Shown: piece by piece, positions 16,645 through 26,025 of the stretch
Numbering within the stretch: position 1 is the first letter of the stretch
How the letters are laid out: each line of letters begins with the position of its first letter
From: Paraflavitalea devenefica
Lineage (GTDB): Bacteria > Bacteroidota > Bacteroidia > Chitinophagales > Chitinophagaceae
Length of the DNA stretch: 64,000 nucleotides
Assembly (NCBI RefSeq): GCF_011759375.1
Contig: NZ_JAARML010000005.1
Coordinates: 496,001-560,000 of the forward strand
Reading direction: 5' to 3'
The notes under the pieces: model-generated
What the model was told of the DNA's origin: nothing
What the model saw: the letters and a program-made list of their open reading frames with translations, nothing else
Database searches by the model: none
Position numbers and translations under genes: made by a program

Positions 16645-17822
16645 AAACTGATCACCATGGCGCTGGCGCCTCCTCCTCCATTACAGATACCCGCAGCTCC
16701 ATAACGGCCCTTATTTTGTTTGAGCACATTGATGAGGGTAATAATGATACGGGCCCCGCTGGCGCCCAGGGGGTGACCCAGACTTACTGCCCCGCCATGT
16801 ACATTTACTTTGGCAGGATCGAGCTTCATGCGGCGTGTATTTTCAATGCCTACTACCGAGAAGGCTTCATTGAGTTCAAAATAATCTATCTGCTCCATGC
16901 CAAGACCAGCTTTGGCTACGGCCTTTGGCAAGGCAATGGCTGGCGTAGTGGTAAACCATTCCGGCGCCTGTTCAGCATCGGCATAGGATACGATCTTAGC
17001 CAATGGCTTTAATCCCAGCTCATCTGCTTTTTCCTTGCTCATCAATACCAGCGCCGCAGCACCGTCATTCATAGTAGAGGCATTGGCAGCAGTAACAGTA
17101 CCGTCTTTCTGAAAAGCAGGCTTCAACTCAGGGATCTTATCAAATTTTACATTGAAGGGCTCTTCATCTTTGGCAAATAAAACAGGGTCGCCCTTGCGTT
17201 GCGGAATAGCTACCGGTACTGTCTCCTCATTGAATTTACCGGCGGTCCAGGCAGCCTGGCTGCGTTTATAGCTTTCTATGGCAAAGGCATCCTGCTCTTC
17301 GCGACTGATGCCACATTCCTTAGCACACAGTTCTGCCGCATTACCCATGGCTTTGCCATCATATACATCGGTAAGACCATCTTTGGCCAGGCCATCAATG
17401 AGCCCCGCATTGCCATATTTATTACCCCAGCGCATTTGCTCCACATAGAAAGGAACATTGCTCATACTTTCCATACCACCGGCTACCACAATATCTGCAT
17501 CGCCCAGGGCAATACTTTGGGCGGCCATGGCAATAGACTTCATACCACTGGCGCAAACTTTATTAACAGTAGTACAATTCACTTCATTGGGCAGTCCGGC
17601 AAACTTAGCTGCCTGGCGGGCGGGCGCCTGTCCCAGGTTGGCCTGGATCACACATCCCATGTACACGTCCTGCACCTGTTCGGGTTTAATACCTGCCTTT
17701 TCCACGGCCGCTTTGATGGCAATTGCCCCTAACTGAGTGGCGCTGAAATCTTTAAGACCACCTCCAAAACTTCCGATAGGAGTACGTACAGCAGAGATAA
17801 TATATACTTCGCGTTTGTTCAT
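16641..17822 (-). CDS. Acetyl-CoA C-acyltransferase (thiolase)
   Basis: A 393-aa protein of normal thiolase length. The start MNKREVYIISAVRTP at 17822 matches family N-termini. The active-site Cys is in VNKVCASGMKSI (about residue 88). The C-terminal catalytic motifs are GGAVSLGHPLGASGAR (His) and CNGGGGASAMV (the second Cys, acting as acid/base). It condenses or cleaves acetoacetyl-CoA or longer 3-ketoacyl-CoA in fatty-acid or ketone metabolism. No hydratase or dehydrogenase partner adjoins, so biosynthetic acetoacetyl-CoA thiolase (AtoB type) is plausible. Confidence 0.92.
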   Translation of the reverse strand: MNKREVYIISAVRTPIGSFGGGLKDFSATQLGAIAIKAAVEKAGIKPEQVQDVYMGCVIQANLGQAPARQAAKFAGLPNEVNCTTVNKVCASGMKSIAMAAQSIALGDADIVVAGGMESMSNVPFYVEQMRWGNKYGNAGLIDGLAKDGLTDVYDGKAMGNAAELCAKECGISREEQDAFAIESYKRSQAAWTAGKFNEETVPVAIPQRKGDPVLFAKDEEPFNVKFDKIPELKPAFQKDGTVTAANASTMNDGAAALVLMSKEKADELGLKPLAKIVSYADAEQAPEWFTTTPAIALPKAVAKAGLGMEQIDYFELNEAFSVVGIENTRRMKLDPAKVNVHGGAVSLGHPLGASGARIIITLINVLKQNKGRYGAAGICNGGGGASAMVISL

Positions 17823-17888
17823 ATAGCTGATCTTTTTAATAGAAATTGGTGAAGAATAAGGCTCAAACGGATGCAAAGATAACGATTG

Positions 17889-18395
17889 TTAGTTTAGTAT
17901 CAACTCATACCGCTGTTCTGTTACCGGCCTGTTGAAAAGAGCTTCAGAGGGTTTTTCTTCTGCCAGCACAAAACCATGTCGTTTATACAAAGCGACAGCG
18001 GCGGGCAGTTCATTGATCGTCCACAGGTAAGAAGAAGTATAACCGGCCTGTTGCAGGAACTCCATGTACAATTCCATGAGCCTCTTCCCCAGCCCTATGC
18101 CCCGGTAGTCGGGGTGCAGGATAAAATAGCGCAACTGTGCTGCCGTGCCGCGGTGCATGAGCAGCAGGAAACCTACGATCTTATCCCGGTGCTCACAAAC
18201 CCATACACGGTCTCGGGCAGGATCATACTGGTGATAAAATTCCAGCAGCCCTTCCGCCACATAACTTTCGAAAGCAATGCCCAACCGGTATTCCCGGCTG
18301 TATAGATAGCCATGCAGGTAAGTCACGTACCCTATATCACCAGGCTGTAAAGTGGTGCGGATATGAATGTCGCTGAGTTGAAGTGCAGGTTCCAT
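17889..18395 (-). CDS. GNAT N-acetyltransferase
   Basis: A 168-aa protein. ATG 18395 (MEPALQLSDIHIRTTLQPGD) is chosen because the longer frame adds unrelated residues. The core motif LHPDYRGIGLGKRLMELYMEFLQ is the acetyl-CoA loop, then SSYLWTINELPAAVALYKRHGFVLAEE. The N-terminal HGYLYSREYRLGIAFESYVAEGLLEF pattern is that of GNAT domains often fused to MarR regulators, but no MarR domain is present here. The substrate is unknown. Confidence 0.85.
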   Translation of the reverse strand: MEPALQLSDIHIRTTLQPGDIGYVTYLHGYLYSREYRLGIAFESYVAEGLLEFYHQYDPARDRVWVCEHRDKIVGFLLLMHRGTAAQLRYFILHPDYRGIGLGKRLMELYMEFLQQAGYTSSYLWTINELPAAVALYKRHGFVLAEEKPSEALFNRPVTEQRYELILN

Positions 18396-18405
18396 ATAAT
18401 AATAC

Positions 18406-18600
18406 TTATAGCATAAAGATAACGGTAACCGGTTGCGCCAGCCACCCGATACTTGCGATGTTGCAGAATATACCCAATAATGCAGGCATAGGCGTTTGCC
18501 GGTCATTGTATGGCATAAGAATTATGACTTCATTATAAACACAAGTGATATAAAAAAGAAACATTGCCATTAACAAGGCGCTATAATATTTCTTTCCCAT
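18406..18600 (-). CDS. Possible two-span small membrane protein (64 aa)
   Basis: ATG at 18600 with a purine-rich stretch (aaaagggacgg) just before it. Two hydrophobic segments (ALLMAMFLFYITCV and the C-terminal half around ALLGIFCNIASIGWLAQPVTVIFML) are separated by a short polar loop. It starts 20 bp after the terminator that closes the SRPBCC gene and ends 10 bp before the GNAT gene. No family is recognised, and it could be a chance open frame. Confidence 0.35.
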   Translation of the reverse strand: MGKKYYSALLMAMFLFYITCVYNEVIILMPYNDRQTPMPALLGIFCNIASIGWLAQPVTVIFML

Positions 18601-18620
18601 CCGTCCCTTTTATATATGAG

Positions 18621-18649
18621 AAAGCTGATCACGTAACATGATCAGCTTT
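18621..18649. terminator. Intrinsic terminator (11-bp stem)
   Basis: aaagctgatca / tgatcagcttt around a 7-nt loop, with T-rich sequence to the right and A/T to the left. It most likely closes the minus-strand SRPBCC gene. Confidence 0.75.
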
Positions 18650-18677
18650 TCTTTTTATAGGTAAGCACGGACTAAAA

Positions 18678-19418
18678 TCATTGTCGCAAGGCATCAAACT
18701 CTGCCGGCGTAGCCCCTTCTATGTACTCTTTGAACTGACGTATATCTCGTTCCACGATCTTTGCAAAAGCCGGGTTCAATATCTTAGCAATTGCCACGCC
18801 AATATCGCCTGCGGGTGGACGATAGGTGATGATTACCCGTACTTCTGTTCCTTCCTCTACATCCCTGAACTCTACCTTGCCTGCATTTTCAATAGCCGAA
18901 CCGGCAATGGATTGCCAGCCGATCAATACGCCATATTCATCTTTTACGATCTCTGCATTCCAGCGTATCCTACCCAGGTTGGCGGGAATAATAGCTTCCC
19001 AGCGGGAATGTACCGGGTCTACTTCCCGTACACTGGTCAGGTGATGCATAAAGACAGGCAGGTTTTCCAGTTTGCGCCAGAAGCGATACACTTCATGGCG
19101 GGGTTTGTTTACAACCAGTGTAGTACGCACATTGATGGCGGGCGTACGCCGTACATTCCTGGTTTTGCCCAGGGCCGTATAGCCCGGACAATTACCTGAA
19201 GCGCCCCGGTATAACAGGAATCCGCCCAGCATGCCTTGCAACAGACTTTTTACCGGGTGTCTGGTAAAATGACGCACCCCATGACTAATCAGGACTACCC
19301 CTGTGGTGGCCGACAGCAACCGCTCGGGCCAGCTCACATTGATCACATTATTGCTTTTTATGGAATTGGGCAAAACCGGATCATCCAGCCAGCCCGTCAT
19401 TGGATTATAGTCTTTCAT
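18678..19418 (-). CDS. SRPBCC family protein with N-terminal DUF2892-like membrane segment
   Basis: A 246-aa protein. Residues 28-85 carry a DUF2892-like hydrophobic hairpin (VSWPERLLSATTGVVLISHGVRHFT, LLQGMLGGFLLYRG). Residues 95-240 form a START/Bet v1-like SRPBCC cyclase/dehydrase domain: VRTTLVVNKPRHEVYRFWRKLENLPVFMHHL, VIIGWQSIAGSAIENAGKVEF, GTEVRVIITYRPPAG. These proteins bind lipidic or polyketide ligands, and here the domain is held at the membrane. The ligand is unknown. It is divergent from the S41 peptidase. Confidence 0.85.
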   Translation of the reverse strand: MKDYNPMTGWLDDPVLPNSIKSNNVINVSWPERLLSATTGVVLISHGVRHFTRHPVKSLLQGMLGGFLLYRGASGNCPGYTALGKTRNVRRTPAINVRTTLVVNKPRHEVYRFWRKLENLPVFMHHLTSVREVDPVHSRWEAIIPANLGRIRWNAEIVKDEYGVLIGWQSIAGSAIENAGKVEFRDVEEGTEVRVIITYRPPAGDIGVAIAKILNPAFAKIVERDIRQFKEYIEGATPAEFDALRQ

Positions 19419-19582
19419 AATGCTTTTTGGGGTAATTGGTTACCAAAATCCTGCCGGACAGTCAACCAATTATTTACCGGCAGTTATGGGGAATATGAGC
19501 AACAATTTGATACAGAAAGGATAACTATTGTTTTATCACCGGAATTTGTGGAAATTGAGTCGAATAGCATCATTGTTGGTTT

Positions 19583-20614
19583 ATGCAGCGTATATTTTTC
19601 CTGTTCCTTTTTATAGCGTCCTTCAGTTATGGCCAGTCAGGCAGGGGCACGGCATCCGCTATGGCCACTACCCTGCTCTCGGGCCAGGACAGTGCCATGC
19701 ATTTGTTCGAGCAGGCGCTGGAGCTGATGCAACGTAACGCGCTCCGCAAAGATGTAGACTGGGATTCGTTGGTAGTAGCAGCCCGCGGGCAGTTGTCTGA
19801 AGCTACTTCTATCCAGGATGCACATGCTGTGATCAACCAATGCCTGCAACGGGTGCAGGGCGCCCATAGTTTTGTAATGCCTTCCCGGCATGCAGCCCTG
19901 TACCATAATGATACGGCCCGGCTTAAACGCACCCCTGTATTGAAAGAACTGGTAGGCGCTATAGAATACAATATGGAAGATCAGGGCATTGGCTATATTG
20001 CCGTACCCTGGGTGAGCACTTCCGATCCCCTTGTTTGTACCCTGATTGCTGATAGCCTGCAATCACTTATTGGCCGGCTGGCGGCACAAGGTGCTACCCG
20101 CTGGATTATTGACCTGCGCAAAAACAGTGGCGGCAACTGCTGGCCCATGCTGGCAGGCATAGGCCCCTTGCTGGGCAATGGCGTATGCGGCTATTTTGTG
20201 CGGGATGCCCGTGTTACCAGCATCCGCTACCAGGATGGCGTAGCGCTGCACAACAATACACCGATGTGCAAAACCAGTAAATCAGTGACACTGGCCGATC
20301 ACCAGCGGCAGCAAATGGTGGTGCTTACAGGTCCTAAAACCTCCAGCTCCGGGGAGATCCTGGCCCTGGCCTTTAAAGGCATGCCCCACGCCCGGCTGAT
20401 GGGCGAACCTACAGCGGGCCTCACCACTGCCAATACTACTTATGATCTCTATGATGGCTCCACACTGGTATTGACCATTTGCCGCGAAGCTGACAGACAT
20501 GGCAATATCTGCGAAGGCCGGATCGTACCCCACGATATTATTAAACCCGATCCCCTGCACAAAGAGGAAGACGTGGTAAAAAACAATGCCCTGATGTGGC
20601 TGCAGAGTTTGTAA
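19583..20614 (+). CDS. Secreted S41 family peptidase
   Basis: A 343-aa protein with a Sec signal (MQRIFFLFLFIASFSYG). The S41 (tail-specific protease) core is visible: IDLRKNSGGNCWPMLAGI with the preceding strand WIIDLR, then the nucleophile region GPKTSSSGEILALAFKG, then MGEPTAGLTTANTTYDLYDG. There is no obvious PDZ domain, so it is shorter than CtpA/Prc proteases. It probably processes periplasmic or surface proteins. It is followed immediately by an array of 7-bp repeats. Confidence 0.85.
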   Translation: MQRIFFLFLFIASFSYGQSGRGTASAMATTLLSGQDSAMHLFEQALELMQRNALRKDVDWDSLVVAARGQLSEATSIQDAHAVINQCLQRVQGAHSFVMPSRHAALYHNDTARLKRTPVLKELVGAIEYNMEDQGIGYIAVPWVSTSDPLVCTLIADSLQSLIGRLAAQGATRWIIDLRKNSGGNCWPMLAGIGPLLGNGVCGYFVRDARVTSIRYQDGVALHNNTPMCKTSKSVTLADHQRQQMVVLTGPKTSSSGEILALAFKGMPHARLMGEPTAGLTTANTTYDLYDGSTLVLTICREADRHGNICEGRIVPHDIIKPDPLHKEEDVVKNNALMWLQSL

Positions 20615-20616
20615 AT

Positions 20617-20721
20617 GAAGTCAGAAGTCTGACGTTTGAAGTCTGAGATTTGGATTCGGAACAATCTGAGACTGCATTTTCGGGCTTCTGACTTCAGACG
20701 TCAGACTTCAGGCTTCCAATT
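20617..20721. repeat. Array of fifteen degenerate 7-bp units, inverted halves
   Basis: From three bases after the S41 stop the sequence parses into heptamers: gaagtca gaagtct, then gacgttt, gaagtct, gagattt and others. It turns into the reverse-complement-like set tctgact, tcagacg, tcagact, tcaggct. The two halves can fold back on each other into an imperfect long hairpin. It ends about 28 bp before the next ATG. A similar 7-bp array starts at the stop of the GMC gene at 26023. Confidence 0.75.
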
Positions 20722-20749
20722 TCTTCGTAACTTTTAGGAAATTTAACCT

Positions 20750-21013
20750 ATGGCGCAAAGCAGGCATCGTCACAAGCACGCGCATCATCATGCGCACCCT
20801 ACTCATCCAACAACGGGACCAAAGCAATCAACACAGCGCAAAGCCGTAAAAATTATGATGATCTTTATGGGCGTATTGGGACTCTTTGTGGCGTATGTAT
20901 CTGCAGGGCCCGATTTATTATGGCTTGTTGCAGGCGTGGTAGCTGGTGTAGCGGCAGGCTTTTTCGTAGGACGCAGTATGGACAATGCAGCGATAGCAAA
21001 TAAAAAAAAGTGA
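20750..21013 (+). CDS. Small His-rich membrane protein (87 aa)
   Basis: The N-terminus is strikingly rich in His, Lys and Arg (RHRHKHAHHHAHPTHPTT, residues 4-22). Two membrane spans follow (IMMIFMGVLGLFVAYVSA and LLWLVAGVVAGVAAGFFVG), then a polar, Lys-ending tail. The His cluster could bind metal ions, but this is inference. The gene overlaps the left arm of the terminator that separates it from the convergent 84-aa gene. No named family is recognised. Confidence 0.7.
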   Translation: MAQSRHRHKHAHHHAHPTHPTTGPKQSTQRKAVKIMMIFMGVLGLFVAYVSAGPDLLWLVAGVVAGVAAGFFVGRSMDNAAIANKKK

Positions 21014-21038
21014 CACCCCCTTCACAAGGTATCACTTT
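21007..21038. terminator. Bidirectional terminator between convergent genes
   Basis: aaagtgacacc / ggtatcacttt form an 11-bp stem with one mismatch. An A-run lies on the left and TTCTT on the right. The left arm includes the stop of the His-rich protein gene. Confidence 0.7.
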
Positions 21039-21064
21039 CTTATAAACGATAGCAGGCAAGCATT

Positions 21065-21319
21065 TTAATTATCGAGAGAAGCGAAATAAAATCCTTCTTC
21101 GCTTAGCACATATTCGTTGGGTATAAAACGTAACAGCGATTCCCTCACCATTTCTTCTGCAGCCTGTTGATAGCGGGAGCCCACTTCCGGTGTTTTCAGG
21201 GCAAACTTCCAGCTTTGTATCTTTAGAATCGCAATTTTACTGGCATGAATCGTATGGTTTTCCAATAACCTGAATTTCTCTGCCAGGTAATCCTGGTCAT
21301 TTTGGATGTTGGGGTTCAT
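21065..21319 (-). CDS. Small protein of unknown function (84 aa)
   Basis: ATG 21319 (MNPNIQNDQDYLAEKF) is preferred to an upstream TTG. A soluble, mostly helical, charged protein: AEKFRLLENHTIHASKIAILKIQSWKF, then YQQAAEEMVRESLLRFIPNEYVLSEEGFYF. No signal peptide or known motif. It sits alone between a terminator and the divergent P-type ATPase gene. Confidence 0.55.
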   Translation of the reverse strand: MNPNIQNDQDYLAEKFRLLENHTIHASKIAILKIQSWKFALKTPEVGSRYQQAAEEMVRESLLRFIPNEYVLSEEGFYFASLDN

Positions 21320-21419
21320 AGGGATTGAATGAGTGTTAATCAAATAGCCTAACCATTTAAATTAACGCCCGTTTAATATGAAAATTGTGCCCCGCCGGAG
21401 AAAATATAAAACCTTCATT

Positions 21420-24092
21420 ATGAACAATGTTTCCACCTCCTGGTACAATCAATCAGCCGCCGAATTGTCAAAATTGCTGGAAGTTTCGGCCAATGGATTA
21501 GCAGCGCAGGAGGCGGCGGCCAGAAAGGAAAAATACGGCGCCAATACCCTCCCCCAGGCCAAAGCCAAGAGTATCTTTGTCATCTTCCTCACCCAGTTCC
21601 TCAGTCCACTCATCTATGTGTTGATCGGCGCCGGCATCCTGTCGGTCATAGCCGGGGAGACCAGTGATGCTATTTTTATCGCCGCTATTATTGTGATCAA
21701 TGCTATCCTGGGTGCCTGGCAGGAATGGCAGGCTGAGAACAGCGCTGCTGCCCTGAAAAACCTGGTGACGGTAAAAGCAAAAATAAAACGGGATGGAAAA
21801 GTGCAGGAAGTAGCTGCAACAGACATTGTACCGGGCGATGTGGTATTGCTGGAATCTGGTGTGAAAGTACCGGCCGACCTCCGGCTGATAGAAGCTGAAG
21901 AACTCAGTGTGGAAGAAGCCCTGCTCACAGGCGAGTCGCAACCGGTGATCAAAACCACCGGTCCATTGCCTGACAAGGACCTGTCGCTGGGCGATCAAAC
22001 CAATATGGCCTTTACCGCCACCACCGTGCTCAAGGGCCGCGGCTGGGGTTATGCAGTGGCTACTGCAAAAGATACCGAAATCGGTAAAATAGCGGGCTCG
22101 CTCTCCGAAGCCAAAGCAGAAAAGCCACCACTCCTGCAACGCATGGATGTTTTTTCCCGGAAGATCAGCCTTGCCGTAGTGGTCGTATGCGTGCTGCTGG
22201 GACTGATTGGCTGGTACCGGGGTATGCCGGCGATGGAGATATTTTTCCTGATGATCGCTGTAGGTGTATCAGCCATTCCCGAAGGATTACCGGTAGCGTT
22301 AACAGTAGCATTGTCTATCGGTACCCGCCGCATGGCCAAACGGAATGTGATCGTACGCAGGCTGCCTGCTGTGGAAGGGCTGGGCAGTTGTACTATGATC
22401 GCCTCCGATAAAACAGGTACGCTCACGATGGACCAACAATCTGTAAAAAAGATCGTGCTGCCGGAAGGACTTGTTTTTACAGTTACAGGTGAAGGGTATG
22501 ATGGCGACGGCACGATCAAAGACAGCCAGGAGCAGGACATCGCAGCATTACCGGAAACCTTGCACCGGTTTATCCAGGCGGCGGTACTTTCCAATGAAGG
22601 CGTACTGAACAGGAATCGGGAGAAGTGGGAATATACAGGCGATGCAGTGGATGTAGCGCTGCTGGCAATAGCCTGGAAAGCCGGAAAGTCGCCGGACGAT
22701 TTTAAAAAAGATATTGAGATAGTACAGATGGTGCCTTATGAATCAGAGAATAAGTTCTCAGGCATATACTACAAACACAATGGTGAGCTGTTCTTTGCCA
22801 TGAAAGGCGCCCTGGAAATCGTGGCGAAGAAGCTACCTGAAGAAAACTACCAGCAGGCCCATGCAGCATCAGAGAAGATGGCGGCAGATGGTTACCGGGT
22901 ATTGTCGTTTGCAGCAGGTAAAGTAACTGATACAACGCTGGAACAACTGCCCACCTTGCAATGGATCGGACTGGCCGGGTTGATAGATCCGTTAAGACCT
23001 GAGGCCATCAGCGCGGTGAAAGAATGCGGAGAAGCCGGTGTGTCGGTAGTGATGGTGACAGGTGATCACCCTGCTACTGCCCTGTTCATCGCCAAAGAAC
23101 TGGGCATTGCAGAAAAGAAGGAGCAGGTAATCACGGGAAAAGAGTTGGGCGCCCTGGAACAACAGAACGGGGGGCGCATTGATGAACATTTAAAGAGTAA
23201 AAAGGTCTATGCCCGGGTCAATCCCCTGCAGAAAAAGCAGATCGTGGAGAGCATGAAAAACCAGGGGCATTTCGTAGCCGTTACCGGTGATGGCGCCAAT
23301 GATGCACCAGCCTTGAAAGCAGCCCATATTGGCATTGCCATGGGCAGCGGGACCGACCTGGCCAAAGAAACCGCCTCCATTATTGTAACAGACAACAATT
23401 TTGCCTCCATCACCGCCGGCGTGGAAGAAGGACGCTTTACTTATGAGAACCTGCGTAAGATCATTTACCTGCTCATTTCAACCGGGGTGGCGGAAATATT
23501 ACTGGTGGCTATCCCGCTGGTGATGGGCATGCCCATTCCTTTCCTGGCTGTACAGTTGTTGTGGCTCAACCTCGTAACAAACGGCATACAGGAAATTGCC
23601 CTGGCCTTTGAAAAAGGCGATCTGGCAGTTATGAAACAACCACCACGCAAGCCTGCGGAAAGCATTTTCGACAGGCTGATGTTGCAACAGGTTTTTACTT
23701 CCGCGGCTGTCATGACGGTGATCACTTTCAGCACCTGGTATTACCTGATCGAAATACAAGGGATGGAAGCTACCCACGCACGTACGGATGTGATGATGCT
23801 GATGGTACTGTTGCAGAATTTTCATGTGCTCAACTGCCGCTCCGAAATCCGGTCCTTATTTACCATCCCATTTTCCAATAATAAGCTGATCCTGGTAGGC
23901 GTGTTGCTGGCCCAGGGCGTGCATATCCTGGCGGCTTACATACCGGGCCTGAACAGCACCCTTCAACTGGAACCGGTGCGCATGAATGAATGGCTTATTT
24001 TGCTCGCCCTTGCGGGCAGTATTGTGCTGGTGATGGAGCTGTTTAAATGGATAAAGAGAAGGCATAAAGGCAACGAGGCAACAAGGCAGTAA
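21420..24092 (+). CDS. P2-type cation-transporting ATPase (Ca2+ type)
   Basis: An 890-aa pump. ATG 21420 (MNNVSTSWYNQSAAELSKLL) matches the N-terminal cation-ATPase domain, and the 14 residues upstream look non-native. Key motifs: actuator LLTGESQPV, M4 SAIPEGLPVALTVA (the ion-binding PEGLP of P2 ATPases), phosphorylation site ASDKTGTLTMDQ, and hinge TGDGANDAPALKAA. Six C-terminal spans end in WIKRRHKG. It exports Ca2+ (or another divalent cation, or Na+) from the cytosol using ATP. It is monocistronic here. Confidence 0.92.
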   Translation: MNNVSTSWYNQSAAELSKLLEVSANGLAAQEAAARKEKYGANTLPQAKAKSIFVIFLTQFLSPLIYVLIGAGILSVIAGETSDAIFIAAIIVINAILGAWQEWQAENSAAALKNLVTVKAKIKRDGKVQEVAATDIVPGDVVLLESGVKVPADLRLIEAEELSVEEALLTGESQPVIKTTGPLPDKDLSLGDQTNMAFTATTVLKGRGWGYAVATAKDTEIGKIAGSLSEAKAEKPPLLQRMDVFSRKISLAVVVVCVLLGLIGWYRGMPAMEIFFLMIAVGVSAIPEGLPVALTVALSIGTRRMAKRNVIVRRLPAVEGLGSCTMIASDKTGTLTMDQQSVKKIVLPEGLVFTVTGEGYDGDGTIKDSQEQDIAALPETLHRFIQAAVLSNEGVLNRNREKWEYTGDAVDVALLAIAWKAGKSPDDFKKDIEIVQMVPYESENKFSGIYYKHNGELFFAMKGALEIVAKKLPEENYQQAHAASEKMAADGYRVLSFAAGKVTDTTLEQLPTLQWIGLAGLIDPLRPEAISAVKECGEAGVSVVMVTGDHPATALFIAKELGIAEKKEQVITGKELGALEQQNGGRIDEHLKSKKVYARVNPLQKKQIVESMKNQGHFVAVTGDGANDAPALKAAHIGIAMGSGTDLAKETASIIVTDNNFASITAGVEEGRFTYENLRKIIYLLISTGVAEILLVAIPLVMGMPIPFLAVQLLWLNLVTNGIQEIALAFEKGDLAVMKQPPRKPAESIFDRLMLQQVFTSAAVMTVITFSTWYYLIEIQGMEATHARTDVMMLMVLLQNFHVLNCRSEIRSLFTIPFSNNKLILVGVLLAQGVHILAAYIPGLNSTLQLEPVRMNEWLILLALAGSIVLVMELFKWIKRRHKGNEATRQ

Positions 24093-24207
24093 GATAAGAA
24101 GTTTGTTTTTTGCTAAATGCTTATAGATAGGTATCTTGAGCCTTTGGAGGAGAAAACAGAATAGAAAGTTAAGAAAGCGCTTCCGTTTATAAAAAAGTGC
24201 CCCCTGT

Positions 24208-24240
24208 TTTGTTTGGAACCATCTAAAACTAATACATTTA
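24208..24240 (+). promoter_or_regulatory. Candidate promoter of the GMC oxidoreductase operon
   Basis: TTTG (24208-24211), a 21-nt spacer, then TACATTTA (24233-24240), 7 of 8 to TAnnTTTG, 36 bp before the ATG. Confidence 0.45.
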
Positions 24241-24276
24241 TGCCGCTTTTTTACACTAATTATTTAAACTTGCTAT

Positions 24277-26025
24277 ATGGGCGATCTGCAGATTAAAAAG
24301 AATGCAAAGCAGTATGATGTGGTGATTGTAGGTTCAGGCGCCGGCGGCGGTATGGCTACTTATATCCTGGCCAATGCAGGATTAAAAGTATGCCTTATAG
24401 AGGCGGGACCTATGTATGACCCCCGGACGAATGTCACGCAATTCAAGAACCCCTGGGATTCTCCCCGCCGTGGAGCCAGTACCAAATTCCGTCCTTTTGG
24501 AGATTTTGACGCCTGTTACTGGGGTTGGGAAATTGACGGAGAACCTTATACTAAAGCCAATGGCACCCAATGGGACTGGTGGCGCGCCCGTATGCTGGGT
24601 GGACGTACCAATCACTGGGGGCGCATCTCCCTCCGCTTTGGCCCCAAAGATTTTAAACGCAAAAGTATTGATGGCCTGGGTGAAGACTGGCCCATCGGGT
24701 ATGAGGATATCAAACCTTTTTATGACCGTGTAGACAAACTGATTGGCGTATTTGGCACCAATGAAGGGCTGGAAAATGATCCCGATGGTATCTTCCTGCC
24801 GCCTCCCAAACCACGCCTGCATGAGCTGATGATCAAGAAAGCAGGAACTGCAGCTGGTGTGCCGGTAATCCCTTCCCGCTTGTCTATCCTTACCAAGGCG
24901 CTCCCGGGCAATAAGGACCGTGGGGAATGTATTTTCTGCGCCCAGTGCGGCAGGGCCTGCTCCTATGCCTATGCCGACTTCTCTTCTTCTTCTGTACTGA
25001 TCAAACCCGCCCTGGCTACGGGCAATGTAGATGTTGTATGTGATGCTATGGCGCGTGAAGTACTGACCGACCGTGAAGGAAAAGCCACTGGTGTTTCTTA
25101 TGTGAATAAGAATGATATGAATGAATACCAGGTGAATGGCCGCGTAGTGATCCTTGCTGCCAGCGCCTGTGAAAGTGCCCGTTTATTGCTGAACTCCAAA
25201 TCGGCCCGCCACCCCAATGGACTGGCCAACAGCAGTGATGTAGTCGGTAAATACCTGCATGATTCCACCGGTACCGCCATGGGGGGCGTATTGCCACAGC
25301 TCTTTGGCCGCAAGCGGTACAATGAAGATGGCGTAGGCGGCATGCACGTATATTCTCCCTGGTGGGGCGATAATAAGAAACTCGATTTCCCCCGTGGTTA
25401 CCATATTGAATACTGGGGAGGCATGGGCCAGCCTGCCTATGGCGTTGGCTGGGGCACTGAGGGTATGAATGGTAAGTTCGCTGTAAACGGACAAAAGAAA
25501 GAGGCCGGAGGTTATGGTAAATCGCTGAAAGAAGATATCCGTTTCTTCTATGGAGCAAGCGTTGGCATGGCAGGCCGTGGTGAAGCACTCTCTTTGGAAA
25601 GCAACTACTGCGCTATTGACCCCAATGTAGTAGACAAATACGGTATCCCTGTTTTGAAGTTCAACGTGAAGTGGTCTGACCATGAGATCAAACAGGTAAA
25701 GCACATGAAGGAAACCTTCCGCGAGATCATGCACAATATGGGTGCAGTCATTACCTGGGGCGATGATGGTACCGCCGAAAATAACTATGGCATCGATACA
25801 CCGGGTAAGATCATTCATGAAGCTGGTACCGTACGGATGGGCAATGATGCCAAACGTGCGGCCCTCAACAAATGGAGCCAGGCGCATGATTGTAAGAACC
25901 TGTTCTGTGTGGATGGCGGTCAGTTTGTTTCACAGGCCGATAAAAATATCACCTGGACCATCCTGGCGCTTTCCATGAGAGCCAGTGAGTATATCATTGA
26001 TGAAATGAAGAAACAGAATTTATAG
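24277..26025 (+). CDS. GMC family oxidoreductase, large (FAD) subunit
   Basis: A 582-aa FAD enzyme. The dinucleotide fold is VIVGSGAGGGMATYILANAG (residues 17-36), then CLIEAG. GGRTNHWGR is the GMC/gluconate-dehydrogenase flavin contact. The C-terminal block has the catalytic His (IIHEAGTVRMG) and NLFCVDGGQFVSQADKNITWTI. A Cys-rich insert CIFCAQCGRACSY (about 225) is typical of the gluconate-2-dehydrogenase / glucoside-3-dehydrogenase branch. With the subunit-3 protein downstream it would oxidise sugars or glycosides and pass electrons to a cytochrome not encoded here. Confidence 0.88.
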   Translation: MGDLQIKKNAKQYDVVIVGSGAGGGMATYILANAGLKVCLIEAGPMYDPRTNVTQFKNPWDSPRRGASTKFRPFGDFDACYWGWEIDGEPYTKANGTQWDWWRARMLGGRTNHWGRISLRFGPKDFKRKSIDGLGEDWPIGYEDIKPFYDRVDKLIGVFGTNEGLENDPDGIFLPPPKPRLHELMIKKAGTAAGVPVIPSRLSILTKALPGNKDRGECIFCAQCGRACSYAYADFSSSSVLIKPALATGNVDVVCDAMAREVLTDREGKATGVSYVNKNDMNEYQVNGRVVILAASACESARLLLNSKSARHPNGLANSSDVVGKYLHDSTGTAMGGVLPQLFGRKRYNEDGVGGMHVYSPWWGDNKKLDFPRGYHIEYWGGMGQPAYGVGWGTEGMNGKFAVNGQKKEAGGYGKSLKEDIRFFYGASVGMAGRGEALSLESNYCAIDPNVVDKYGIPVLKFNVKWSDHEIKQVKHMKETFREIMHNMGAVITWGDDGTAENNYGIDTPGKIIHEAGTVRMGNDAKRAALNKWSQAHDCKNLFCVDGGQFVSQADKNITWTILALSMRASEYIIDEMKKQNL

